Positions 49,737 to 58,116 of a stretch of DNA of 64,000 nt are shown in pieces. The notes below the pieces were generated by a model. The model was not told where the DNA came from. It worked only from the letters and a program-made list of their open reading frames with translations, and made no database searches. Both the position numbers and the translations under genes were made by a program. Positions within the stretch are counted from its first letter, which is position 1. The number at the start of each line of letters is the position of its first letter. The DNA comes from Frigoribacterium sp. CG_9.8 (GTDB taxonomy: Bacteria; Actinomycetota; Actinomycetes; Actinomycetales; Microbacteriaceae): positions 1-64,000 of the forward strand of contig NZ_JADOVH010000002.1 of the NCBI RefSeq assembly GCF_015751965.1, written 5' to 3'.

Positions 49737-50999
49737 GTGAACGGGGTAGTTGGCGTCAACTGGGCTGGCAACACCGTATTCGGTGCGGCGGAGCTGCGCA
49801 CTCCCGAAACAGTGGAACAGCTGCAGGAGCTGGTGAGTGCGCGCCCGCGGATCCGCGCCCTCGGAACGCGCCACTCGTTCAACGATCTCGCTGATAGCTC
49901 CGGCACTCTCGTGTCGCTGGTCGATCGCGCCCCGGAGCCGCGTCTCGATACCGAGCGGATGACCGTTTCGGTGGCCGCCGGCACCCGGTACGGGGTGCTT
50001 GCCAGCTGGCTGCACGCGCGGGGATACGCCCTGCACAACATGGGATCCCTCCCGCACATCTCGGTTGCCGGTGCGATCGCGACCGGCACCCATGGCTCCG
50101 GAAATGCCCTCGGAACCCTGTCGACCGCGGTGGCCGGGCTGCAGCTGGTCTCCGGTCAGGGGGAGCTGCTCGAGATCGACCGCACCCATCCCGAGTTCAC
50201 CGGAATGGTTGTCTCACTCGGAGCGCTCGGCATCGTCACGCGCGTGACGCTCGACATCCAGCCGACGTTCGACGTGCGCCAGGATGTCTACGAAGGCCTG
50301 CCCTGGGATATCGCGCTCACCGAGTTCGAGGCCATCACATCGAGTGCGTATAGCGTGAGCCTGTTCACCGACTGGCTCGGCGACACCATTCAGGGCGCAT
50401 GGTTCAAGACCCGGCTGGCAGCAGGTGAAACTGGATCGATGCCGCCGAGCATGTTCGGTGCGACGGCGGCGACCACAGAGACATCGCTGGTGGAGGGCGA
50501 GGACAACACCACGGTACAGGGCGGCATCCCCGGCCCGTGGTCGGAACGCCTGCCGCACTTTCGGCTCGATTCGACGCCGAGTAACGGGGATGAGCTGCAG
50601 ACCGAGTACTTCGTGGATCGCCGCCAGGCCCCCGACGCGTTGGCTGCTGTTCGTGCGCTCGGCGCGTCCATTGCTCCGCACCTGCTGATTACCGAACTGC
50701 GCACAATGGCGGCGGATGAGCTGTGGCTCAGTCCCGCGACGGGACGCCCGAGCCTCACCATCCACTTCACCTGGAAGAACGAGCCCGCAGCGGTCGCCAG
50801 GCTCGTGCCACAGATTCAGGCTGCTCTGGAACCGTTTAGCGCTCGTCCGCACTGGGGCAAGGTGAACACGATGACCGCGGCGGAGATCGCGCCGCTCTAC
50901 CCGAGGCTTCCCGAGTTCGCAGCGCTGTGCGAGCGGATGGATCCGCAGCATCGGTTCCGTAACAGCTATCTCGAGCGGGTGCTTGGGCTGGCCGACTGA
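49737..50999 (+). CDS. alditol/xylitol oxidase-type FAD protein
   Basis: The protein has 420 residues from GTG 49737, four bases after the aspS stop. It belongs to the vanillyl-alcohol-oxidase flavoprotein family: RIRALGTRHSFNDLADSSGT contains the His expected to hold FAD covalently, and SLPHISVAGAIATGTHGSGN the second FAD segment. C-terminal TIHFTWKN and YPRLPEFAALCERMDPQHRF match AldO/gulonolactone-oxidase ends. Streptomyces AldO oxidises the C1 hydroxyl of xylitol or sorbitol with O2. The next gene is a sugar kinase, so a polyol-to-ketose/aldose-phosphate step is plausible. Confidence 0.9.
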   Translation: MNGVVGVNWAGNTVFGAAELRTPETVEQLQELVSARPRIRALGTRHSFNDLADSSGTLVSLVDRAPEPRLDTERMTVSVAAGTRYGVLASWLHARGYALHNMGSLPHISVAGAIATGTHGSGNALGTLSTAVAGLQLVSGQGELLEIDRTHPEFTGMVVSLGALGIVTRVTLDIQPTFDVRQDVYEGLPWDIALTEFEAITSSAYSVSLFTDWLGDTIQGAWFKTRLAAGETGSMPPSMFGATAATTETSLVEGEDNTTVQGGIPGPWSERLPHFRLDSTPSNGDELQTEYFVDRRQAPDALAAVRALGASIAPHLLITELRTMAADELWLSPATGRPSLTIHFTWKNEPAAVARLVPQIQAALEPFSARPHWGKVNTMTAAEIAPLYPRLPEFAALCERMDPQHRFRNSYLERVLGLAD

Positions 51000-51982
51000 T
51001 GTGCGCTCCCACCGTGCCACAGCCGAGCGGGCCTGGCGTGCTGGTGATTGGGGAGTCACTCATGGATATCGTGCACTCGCCGACCGGCACCGACGAGCAT
51101 GCGGGCGGATCGCCGATGAACGTCGCCGTCGGTCTCGCGCGTCTCGGCTGTCCGGTGCAGCTGCTCACCCGGATCGGAACGGACGCTCGCGGCGCCGTCA
51201 TCGCCGACTACCTGGCGTCGGTCGGTGTGCCCCTCGTCCCCGGCTCGATCGTGGCGGGCCGCACCTCCACCGCCCGTGCCACCGTCGATAGCGACGGATC
51301 GGCGAGCTACGAGTTTCTGATCGACTGGTCACTCGATACGGTCGCGGAGCTGCCCGAGAGTTCGATCATGCACGCGGGTTCGATCATGCAGACGGGTTCG
51401 ATCGTGCACACGGGTTCGATCGCCGCGTTTTTGGAGCCGGGGGCATCCCAGCTCGAGACCATGCTGCGCGCTGCCGTTGGGCGTCACGCGATCGTCACCT
51501 TCGACCCCAACATCCGCCCCTCGATCATCGGCTCGAAAGCGCTCTCCCTGGCTGTGGTGGAGCGATTGGCTGCTCTGGCAACGGTGGTGAAGGTGAGTGA
51601 TGAAGACGCGGCCTGGCTGTTCGGGGAGCTCACTGCCGACAGGGTGGCCGACCGACTGCTCGCGCTCGGGGCGACCCTGGCGATCGTCACACTCGGGGCA
51701 TCTGGGGCACTGTTGGCAACCGCGCGGCACCGGGTGCGGCTGCCGGGCCGCACGGTTGCCGTCGCTGACACGATTGGTGCCGGTGATTCTTTTATGAGTG
51801 CGGTTGTGCAGAAACTCTTCACACTGCTGCTGTCGCGAACGGATGCTGCAGCCCTCACCGACGGCAGTGCGCTCGACGAGTCTGTGCTGCGCGACATCGG
51901 GGAATTCGCCGTCTCCTGCGCGGCAATCACCGTCTCGCGTATCGGATCGAATCCGCCAACACTGGCCGAAGCGCTCGCGTAG
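50999..51982 (+). CDS. PfkB-family carbohydrate kinase (fructokinase-like)
   Basis: The protein has 327 residues; its ATG overlaps the oxidase stop (TGATG). PfkB signatures: EHAGGSPMNVAVGLARLGCP near the start and VADTIGAGDSFMSAVVQKL with the catalytic Asp near residue 262. Within residues ~121-140 lies an expanded repeat (SIMHAG-SIMQTG-SIVHTG-SIAAF) produced by 18-bp tandem copies, where relatives have a single HTGSIA. The lid and active site are otherwise intact, so activity is probably kept. Operon with the alditol oxidase. Confidence 0.9.
   Translation: MCAPTVPQPSGPGVLVIGESLMDIVHSPTGTDEHAGGSPMNVAVGLARLGCPVQLLTRIGTDARGAVIADYLASVGVPLVPGSIVAGRTSTARATVDSDGSASYEFLIDWSLDTVAELPESSIMHAGSIMQTGSIVHTGSIAAFLEPGASQLETMLRAAVGRHAIVTFDPNIRPSIIGSKALSLAVVERLAALATVVKVSDEDAAWLFGELTADRVADRLLALGATLAIVTLGASGALLATARHRVRLPGRTVAVADTIGAGDSFMSAVVQKLFTLLLSRTDAAALTDGSALDESVLRDIGEFAVSCAAITVSRIGSNPPTLAEALA
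51361..51420 (+). repeat. 18-bp tandem array inside PfkB gene
   Basis: Units TTCGATCATGCACGCGGG, TTCGATCATGCAGACGGG and TTCGATCGTGCACACGGG start at 51361, 51379 and 51397, with a partial fourth (TTCGATC) at 51415. In frame. Confidence 0.95.
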
Positions 51983-51984
51983 AC

Positions 51985-52022
51985 CCCGTGTTAGCCAGCA
52001 CCCGTGTTAGCCAGCACCAGTG
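51985..52022. repeat. 16-bp tandem repeat across the stop codon of the 52007 gene
   Basis: CCCGTGTTAGCCAGCA at 51985-52000 is repeated exactly at 52001-52016 and partly after it. The minus-strand stop TAA (52007-52009) lies in the second unit, so each unit carries a copy of the stop. Confidence 0.9.
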
Positions 52023-54232
52023 TTAGCGGCGACTGGATCGACGAAGCGCAGCCAGCCCCAGACCGCCACGCTGAGCGCCGCGAAGGCGCCGGCAGTGAGT
52101 ACGGCACCGATGATCGGGAACGCCGTCCCTGCGCGGCCGAGGATCACCGCAGAGGCGAGGAGTGCCACCACCAAGACTGTTGCAAGCCAGGCCGGTCGGG
52201 ACCACTCGAATACTGCTCGTCCAGGAAGTGTGGCGATGGGCAGAACAAGGACCACCACCGAGCCGAGTCCCGCAAGCGCAATCGTGGTGAGGGACTCGGT
52301 GGCAAGGAGCGGCCAGAAGCCCTCGGGCGACACGAACAGTGCGTGAAGCAGCCACGCGACTGACGCAAGGGCGGTCACCGCAGAGATCTCCACCAGACTG
52401 ACGATCGCCCGCGCGCGAACCCCGACGGTCTCAGCGAAACTGACCCCGATCAGTACTCCGGCGATGACGGGAGGCTGGATGCCGCTGACGCGTGACAGCA
52501 CCGCCGCGAGGAGTACGGCGAGCAGCAACATTGGCACGAACCGCAGTCGACCGCTCACCCCCTGCGCGGTGGACCCCAGCCGGGTGGCGATCGCAACGCC
52601 AACGACATTGAGCACGGCGAGGCCGACTACCACGGCAATGGCAAGTCTCAGATAGCGCACCTGGTTGTCTACTCCGCCCGCGATCAGGATGAGCCCGGCC
52701 GCGGCGGCGAGCGGAATGGCTCCCGCGAGCCAGGGATTCACCGGTGTCGACGTGGCCGCCGCCGCCGAGGCCGTGATGCGCGAACGGTTACGACCGGTGA
52801 ACTGGATCGAGGGGATCCGAAAGTGTCCGTCAAGAGCACCGGTGAGCAGCCGGAGCGGGAGGGCTACGAGCACGACGAAGGCCAGGGCGAGGAGAGGCAC
52901 CAGCAGCATATTGCCGGCCGTTGCACTGCTCGAGAGGGTGGGGAGCATGGCGCCGAACGCCGTGGGGGTGCCCCAGTTGTCCCCCGAACCGCCGGGGGGA
53001 GCTGCCGGTGAGAAATTATACGGACCTAGCCCCGCGCTCGGCGGCCCGCTCGGTTGCTCTGACGGGGGCGACGCGGATGGGTCTGATGAGGATGGGGGCG
53101 ATGCGGACGGGTCTGATGAGGGTGGGTCTGATGAGGATGGGGGTGACGCGGATGGGCCTGACGAGTTCGGCGGGGAGGAGGATGACCCGTTTTTGACCCC
53201 GAAGTAGACCGTGATCGGCTGGCTCGGCGCACTGTAGTTGCCCGCTGCATCGCGCTGGATCACTCGCAGGGTGTGGGCGCCCGGTGTCACCCTTTCCAGC
53301 GCACAGCTGAACGCCCCGTCGACGATCCTGGACTGGCAGGCGGGAGCGTTGTCGAGGTACAGGTCTGCCACTCCGACGAACCGGGAGGGCGCGGTCTCTC
53401 CGGTTCCCGTGATGGTCACCGTGGCACTCGTCACCCGGCTGCCTGCCGCAGGCGAGGTGATGACGGCTCTGGCCGGGGCATCCCGGTCGACCACGAGCGT
53501 TACTGACCCGGAGAGCGACGACGACGCTCCTCCGCCGAGATCGGCGCGCGACTGTTGCACCCGCACGACGTAGTCTCCGGAGGGCACCGTGAGCGGGCAG
53601 GACCAGAAGCCCGTGTCGGTGGCTGTCGAGGAGCATCCGATCGTTCCGTCGTCGAAGACCGGGGTCACCGTGCTGCCGGCGAAACCGTAGCCGGAGACGA
53701 TTCCCGTCGTATGGAAGCCTTCCGCGCCATCCATGGTGGGGGCACCGAGCACGTCGATCGTGGCAGAACGGGGGTCGGATGCCACGCCGTCGCGGGTCTG
53801 CACCGCGGTAAGGGTGATCGCGCCACCGTTAGCCAGCGCGGCGATGCAGCTGAAGTCGGTATCGCTTGATGCGGGGATCGTGCAGAGCGGGGTACTCCCG
53901 GTGGACTGGCGGGTGACCACCACGCTGCTTCCCGCGTCTTTGGTGCCGGTGAGTTGCACAGCGTTGGTGGGGGAGAACGTGGGCGCATCGAAGCTGAAGT
54001 TCGCGCCCGGCGCAATTTCAGCCGCACCTATCAGCACAACGGACTGGACTGCGAAGCCGGTGATCGCGAGTGTCACCAGGAGGCTGCGCCGCCACTGTTC
54101 TCGCCGCCACTCTTTTGGATGCGACTGTTTTTGCGATGCAGGTGGTCGACGGCGTGCGCTCGCTCCGCGATCGCGAAACAAACGCGGGGAAACGTTCGAG
54201 AGGGAGGGCTGCACTGTGACTCCATTCAGCAC
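52007..54232 (-). CDS. large Ig-like/polytopic membrane protein with S/P-rich linker
   Basis: The protein has 741 residues from GTG 54230-54232; inner GTG/TTG starts are possible. A basic N-terminal ~50 residues lead to one TM/signal segment (LLVTLAITGFAVQSVVLIGA). Two or three Ig-like beta domains follow (ANFSFDAPTFSPTNAVQLTG; VITSPAAGSRVTSATVTITG; GAHTLRVIQRDAAGNYSAPS), then an S/P/D-rich linker of SSDPSASPPS-type repeats (~350-395), and a C-terminal membrane domain with eight or more helices. The layout suggests an extracellular adhesive or sensing region on a membrane core. I do not recognise a named family. It is convergent with the kinase. Confidence 0.75.
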   Translation of the reverse strand: MLNGVTVQPSLSNVSPRLFRDRGASARRRPPASQKQSHPKEWRREQWRRSLLVTLAITGFAVQSVVLIGAAEIAPGANFSFDAPTFSPTNAVQLTGTKDAGSSVVVTRQSTGSTPLCTIPASSDTDFSCIAALANGGAITLTAVQTRDGVASDPRSATIDVLGAPTMDGAEGFHTTGIVSGYGFAGSTVTPVFDDGTIGCSSTATDTGFWSCPLTVPSGDYVVRVQQSRADLGGGASSSLSGSVTLVVDRDAPARAVITSPAAGSRVTSATVTITGTGETAPSRFVGVADLYLDNAPACQSRIVDGAFSCALERVTPGAHTLRVIQRDAAGNYSAPSQPITVYFGVKNGSSSSPPNSSGPSASPPSSSDPPSSDPSASPPSSSDPSASPPSEQPSGPPSAGLGPYNFSPAAPPGGSGDNWGTPTAFGAMLPTLSSSATAGNMLLVPLLALAFVVLVALPLRLLTGALDGHFRIPSIQFTGRNRSRITASAAAATSTPVNPWLAGAIPLAAAAGLILIAGGVDNQVRYLRLAIAVVVGLAVLNVVGVAIATRLGSTAQGVSGRLRFVPMLLLAVLLAAVLSRVSGIQPPVIAGVLIGVSFAETVGVRARAIVSLVEISAVTALASVAWLLHALFVSPEGFWPLLATESLTTIALAGLGSVVVLVLPIATLPGRAVFEWSRPAWLATVLVVALLASAVILGRAGTAFPIIGAVLTAGAFAALSVAVWGWLRFVDPVAANTGAG
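53060..53168 (-). repeat. coding repeats of the S/P/D linker
   Basis: Imperfect units of GGGTCTGATGAGGATGGGGG type and GATGCGGACGGG type alternate and encode the SDPSASPPS linker. Copy number is likely variable. Confidence 0.8.
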
Positions 54233-54257
54233 GGCATCGTCACCGGTGTCAAATATG

Positions 54258-54287
54258 TGTGCGTTGTAATGATGTGCGTTGTAATGA
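54258..54287. repeat. 15-bp perfect tandem duplication upstream of the 52007 gene
   Basis: TGTGCGTTGTAATGA occurs at 54258-54272 and again at 54273-54287. It lies 26 bases upstream of the minus-strand start codon. Confidence 0.9.
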
Positions 54288-54320
54288 ACTGTGCACCAGA
54301 ACAGACTTGATGTGCCCTCA

Positions 54321-54431
54321 GCTGACGTGCTTGGCTAGCTGACGTGCTTGGCTAGCTGACGTGCCTGGCTAGCTGACGTGCCTGGCTAGCTGACGTGCCT
54401 GGCTAGCTGACGTGCCTGGCTAGCTGACGTG
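54321..54431. repeat. 17-bp x 6.5 tandem array over the APC permease stop codon
   Basis: The unit GCTGACGTGC(T/C)TGGCTA repeats from 54321 to 54422, followed by a partial copy. On the minus strand each copy reads …CACGTCAGC-TAG, duplicating the last codons and the stop of the permease gene. A 17-bp period does not keep frame, but the first stop ends translation. Confidence 0.95.
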
Positions 54432-56378
54432 TACGGCGGGCCGGCGCTTCGAGTCTCGCTCCGACTCACGCAGGATCTCGCGGGTCACCGGTGCGATGTC
54501 GCCCACCCCAGTGACGAGGAATTTGAACATGTTGGAGATCGGGTTGCCTGAGCTCCACTCGAAGTAGATCGTCGGCACGATCGATGTCTCGTCACGGATC
54601 TGCAGCAGCACCGCGGCAATCGTGTTGGGGATGGTGCCACTGTTCACCTCGAGCACCCGATAGCCGTGCTTATCGATGCCGCGCACGATCAGGTCCTCCT
54701 CGAAGTCGGAGGAGTCAGACGGGTGCACTTCGAGGAAGATGGTCTTCGACCGCTGCGGAATGTGGCTGAAGCGACGCTCGTCTGAGTTCTTATTCTTATA
54801 TTCCGACTTGCTCCCGTCATCCGGCTCGTTCGCGATGATGCGGATGTGGCCACTGGCAGCGTCCGCGGTCAGGAACTCGAGGGCCGCAGCATCCAGCACG
54901 ACCGACGTAGCCCGCAGCTGCAGCGCCCGCTGAATGCGGGAGACGACGGAGATGACGAGAATCGCGATGATGAAGAGTGCGGCGATGCGGATGCCGTCCG
55001 GGCGCTCTCGGATGTTCTGGAAGGTCGTGTAGACGAACACGAGGGCGATGATGGCGAACCCGATGGTGCGTTTGCGCTGCTTCTTCGCCCGGGCGGACAG
55101 CGTGACCGCGACGGATGCCGAGGTGATCAGCACGAGCACTCCGGTTGCGTAGGCTCCGGCCTGGGCGTCGACGTTAGCCTGGAAGACCACCGTGATGAGG
55201 AACGCGATGGCGGTGAAGACGAGCACGAGGGGACGCACGGCCCTCGCCCAGTTCGGCGCCATTCCATACTTGGGCAGGTAGCGCGGCACGAGGTTGAGCA
55301 GTCCGGCCATTGCGGACGCCCCGGCAAACCACAGGATGCAAATGGTCGAGATGTCGTAGACCGTGCCGAAGATCGGCCCGAGATACTCGTGAGCGAGGTA
55401 GGCGAGGGCACGGCCATTGGCTGGTCCACCGGATTGGAATGCTGCCTGTGGAATGAGAATCGTCGTGACCAGGCTCGACGAGATGAGGAAGGCGCTCATG
55501 ATGATCGCGGCATTGGTGAGCAGGCGGTGTGCACCGCGGATGCGTCCGGCCGGGTTCGCGTCGGTGTCACCCGGGTCCCCCTTTATTTGGGGCATCACGG
55601 CGACGCCGGTCTCGAAGCCGGAGAGGCCAAGCGCGAGCTTCGGGAAGACGATGAGTGCGATCCCGATGATCATCAGGGGATTGCCATGCTGCGTATTCAC
55701 CGCGCTCCACCAGTCGGTCACGGCAATCGGGTGGGTGAAGATCTGGCCCATCGACACCAGGATGACGACGAGGTTGAGCGCCAGGTAGACGGCGACGAGC
55801 ACGACTGCGATGCCGATTGCTTCTTTGAACCCGCGGAGGAAGACTCCCCCGAGCAGGGCGACGAGTACGAGTGTGATCGCCACTTGGTGACCCTGAAACC
55901 ATGCGGGTGCGAAGGGGTTCTCGATTGCGTGAGCTGTAGCATCCGCTGCGGAGAGGGTGATTGTGATCATGAAGTCGGTGGCAGCAAATCCGAGCAAAAC
56001 CAGCACGAACAGCTTGCCGGCCCACCATGGCAGCAGTCTCTCGAGCATCGCGATCGAGCCGGAGCCGCGGAAGCTCTCGCGGGCCACCCGGCGGTAGACC
56101 GGCAGAGCACCGAACAGGGTGAGGGCCACGAGCACGAGGGTGGCGAAGGGGGAGAGCAACCCCGCAGCGACAGCGGCGATGGCTGGCTGGTATCCCAGCG
56201 TAGAAAAGTAGTCGACACCGGTGAGGCACATCACCCGCCACCAGGAGTGGGTATTCTCCACGACGGCCGCGTGCGGACCCTGGAACAGCCCGGTTCGGTC
56301 TGCGAGCCCGTGCAACATCCACCGGCGGAACGATCCGGATCTTCGCAGTGCTGCAGGCGTGAGAGCCATTGGTGCCAT
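54420..56378 (-). CDS. APC-superfamily amino acid/cation permease
   Basis: The protein has 652 residues from ATG 56376-56378; ATG at 56369 is the alternative. Twelve or so TM helices occupy residues ~45-490. The first helix carries [20 protein letters not shown], the unwound ligand-binding segment of APC transporters; [20 protein letters not shown] corresponds to helix 6. A ~160-residue cytoplasmic C domain follows ([38 protein letters not shown]), larger than usual. It could be regulatory, as in KimA-like potassium importers, but ligand and substrate are not determined. The stop codon is inside a tandem array. Confidence 0.88.
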   Translation of the reverse strand: MAPMALTPAALRRSGSFRRWMLHGLADRTGLFQGPHAAVVENTHSWWRVMCLTGVDYFSTLGYQPAIAAVAAGLLSPFATLVLVALTLFGALPVYRRVARESFRGSGSIAMLERLLPWWAGKLFVLVLLGFAATDFMITITLSAADATAHAIENPFAPAWFQGHQVAITLVLVALLGGVFLRGFKEAIGIAVVLVAVYLALNLVVILVSMGQIFTHPIAVTDWWSAVNTQHGNPLMIIGIALIVFPKLALGLSGFETGVAVMPQIKGDPGDTDANPAGRIRGAHRLLTNAAIIMSAFLISSSLVTTILIPQAAFQSGGPANGRALAYLAHEYLGPIFGTVYDISTICILWFAGASAMAGLLNLVPRYLPKYGMAPNWARAVRPLVLVFTAIAFLITVVFQANVDAQAGAYATGVLVLITSASVAVTLSARAKKQRKRTIGFAIIALVFVYTTFQNIRERPDGIRIAALFIIAILVISVVSRIQRALQLRATSVVLDAAALEFLTADAASGHIRIIANEPDDGSKSEYKNKNSDERRFSHIPQRSKTIFLEVHPSDSSDFEEDLIVRGIDKHGYRVLEVNSGTIPNTIAAVLLQIRDETSIVPTIYFEWSSGNPISNMFKFLVTGVGDIAPVTREILRESERDSKRRPAVHVS

Positions 56379-56481
56379 TCTTTCGACAGGTGAAGTCTTG
56401 TGGGGGTCGTGTCTCGGTGGATAAGAATAACGGTCGGATGCTGAGTAGCGAATGCACCCGTCTTCCTGAATCGCGGCAGCG

Positions 56482-56524
56482 ACTGTGCTGGAGGGATAAC
56501 TGTGCTGACGAGATAACTGTGCTG
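56482..56524. repeat. 17-bp periodic repeat between APC permease and lemA
   Basis: ACTGTGCTG occurs at 56482, 56499 and 56516; the last two copies extend to GATAACTGTGCTG. The stretch lies in the divergent promoter region upstream of both genes. Confidence 0.8.
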
Positions 56525-56640
56525 CCTCAGTATTGGCTCGGAGTGTGCATCGAACCGTCAGCGCAGGAATCCGCCGCGGCTATAGTTATCGCGTCATGCG
56601 GTTCGCCGCCTCGCAACACCCACTGTGTGAAAGATCGGTC

Positions 56641-57207
56641 ATGGAAATCCTTATCGTCCTCGGCGTCATTGTCGTACTCGTCGCCATCATCGGGATTTAT
56701 CTGCTGACGACCTACAACGGTCTCGTGCGCCTCAATGTGCGGGTCGATGAGGCATGGAGCGACATCACCGTCCAGCTCAAGCGACGAGCCGACCTGCTTC
56801 CGAACCTCATCGAGACTGTCAAGGGGTATGCCGCCCACGAGTCCGGAGTCTTCGAGGCCGTAACCCGGGCGCGCGCGGAGTCGATCAACGCGTCGTCACC
56901 GGCAGACGCCGCGGTCGCCGAGAACCACATCCAGAGTGCGCTGAAGAGCATTTTCGCCGTAGCGGAGGCCTACCCTCAACTCCAGGCCAGTCAGAACTAC
57001 CTGCAGTTGCAGGGCGAGCTCGTCGACACCGAGGATAAAATCCAGGCCTCGCGCCGCTTCTACAACGGTGGCGTTCGCGAGCTCAACACCAATATCAAGA
57101 CCTTCCCGAACACGCTGTTCGTGCGCGGCCTCGGATTCACCGAACGCGACTTCTTCGAGGTAGCAGACTCTGCCGCGATCGCGGAACCGCCCCGCGTGCA
57201 GTTCTAG
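56641..57207 (+). CDS. lemA: LemA-family protein
   Basis: The protein has 188 residues from ATG 56641. A single N-terminal TM segment (ILIVLGVIVVLVAIIGIYLL) precedes the helical LemA domain: LVRLNVRVDEAWSDITVQLK, RRADLLPNLIETVKGYAAHE, the VEDKIQASRRFYNGGVRELN-like stretch (read here as TEDKIQASRRFYN) and NTLFVRGLGF. LemA proteins of bacteria anchor in the membrane and commonly pair with HtpX-type proteases, as here, eleven bases before the next gene. Confidence 0.95.
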   Translation: MEILIVLGVIVVLVAIIGIYLLTTYNGLVRLNVRVDEAWSDITVQLKRRADLLPNLIETVKGYAAHESGVFEAVTRARAESINASSPADAAVAENHIQSALKSIFAVAEAYPQLQASQNYLQLQGELVDTEDKIQASRRFYNGGVRELNTNIKTFPNTLFVRGLGFTERDFFEVADSAAIAEPPRVQF

Positions 57208-57217
57208 CTGAAGCCTT

Positions 57218-58111
57218 ATGTATCGCGCGATAGCGAAAAACAAACGCAACACTGTCTTCATCATCCTGCTGTTTCTGCTGATCATCGGCGGTCTGGGTGC
57301 ACTCGCGGCCTACGTCTACAACAGCCCCTCGGTCGCGATCACCGTGGTCGTGATCGCGGTGGGTTACGCCACGATTCAGTATTTCGCCGCGTCCCGACTG
57401 GCAATCTCCATCTCTGGCGGCCAGCAGATCCAGAAGGCCGATAACCCGCGGCTATATCGCATCGTGGAAAACCTGTCGATAACCAACGGATTGCCGATGC
57501 CCAGGGTCTACATCATCAGTGACCCGGCACCGAATGCATTCGCGACCGGGCGCGACCCTCAGCACGCCTATGTCGCCGCGACCACCGGCCTGCTTGACCT
57601 CATGGATGACTCGGAGCTCGAAGGCGTGATGGCCCACGAGATGGGCCATGTGCAGAACTACGACACGCGGGTGTCGATGATCGTTTTCGGGCTTGTCGTG
57701 GCAATCGGCTTCATCGCCGACCTGTTCCTGCGCTTCGCCTTCTTCGGTGGCGGGCGTGGCAACGACCGTAACGGCGGTGGCGGAGGTAACCCCATCGTCA
57801 TCGTGTTCGGCATTGCCGCGATGATCGTCGCGCCACTGGTCGCCGCGGGCGTGCAAGCCGCAATCTCACGCCAGCGCGAGTACCTCGCCGATGCCACCAG
57901 CGCGATGACGACCAGAAACCCGGACGCTCTGGCTAGCGCGCTCGAGAAGCTCGGCCAGTACGGCCGCCCCATGCAGAAACAGAACTCGTCGATGGCCCAC
58001 CTGTGGATCTCCGACCCGACCAGGCCGGGCTTCCTTTCTCGCCTCTTCAGCACCCACCCGCCGATCGAAGACCGGGTCGCCCGCCTGCATAAGATCGGCG
58101 GTGAGTTCTAG
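57218..58111 (+). CDS. htpX: M48-family zinc metalloprotease (HtpX-like)
   Basis: The protein has 297 residues from ATG 57218. Two N-terminal TM helices precede the protease domain, with the zinc motif HEMGH in EGVMAHEMGHVQNYDTRVSM and the third ligand in QREYLADATSAM. Two further TM helices lie between these motifs, with a Gly/Asn-rich loop (GGGRGNDRNGGGGGN). The family degrades misfolded membrane proteins. Cotranscribed with lemA. Confidence 0.95.
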   Translation: MYRAIAKNKRNTVFIILLFLLIIGGLGALAAYVYNSPSVAITVVVIAVGYATIQYFAASRLAISISGGQQIQKADNPRLYRIVENLSITNGLPMPRVYIISDPAPNAFATGRDPQHAYVAATTGLLDLMDDSELEGVMAHEMGHVQNYDTRVSMIVFGLVVAIGFIADLFLRFAFFGGGRGNDRNGGGGGNPIVIVFGIAAMIVAPLVAAGVQAAISRQREYLADATSAMTTRNPDALASALEKLGQYGRPMQKQNSSMAHLWISDPTRPGFLSRLFSTHPPIEDRVARLHKIGGEF

Positions 58112-58116
58112 CGGCT

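Noticed and set aside
54846-56393. 515-codon frame antisense to the APC permease
   Set aside because: The translation is Asp/Glu/Arg-rich low complexity, the usual shadow of a hydrophobic gene in high-GC DNA.
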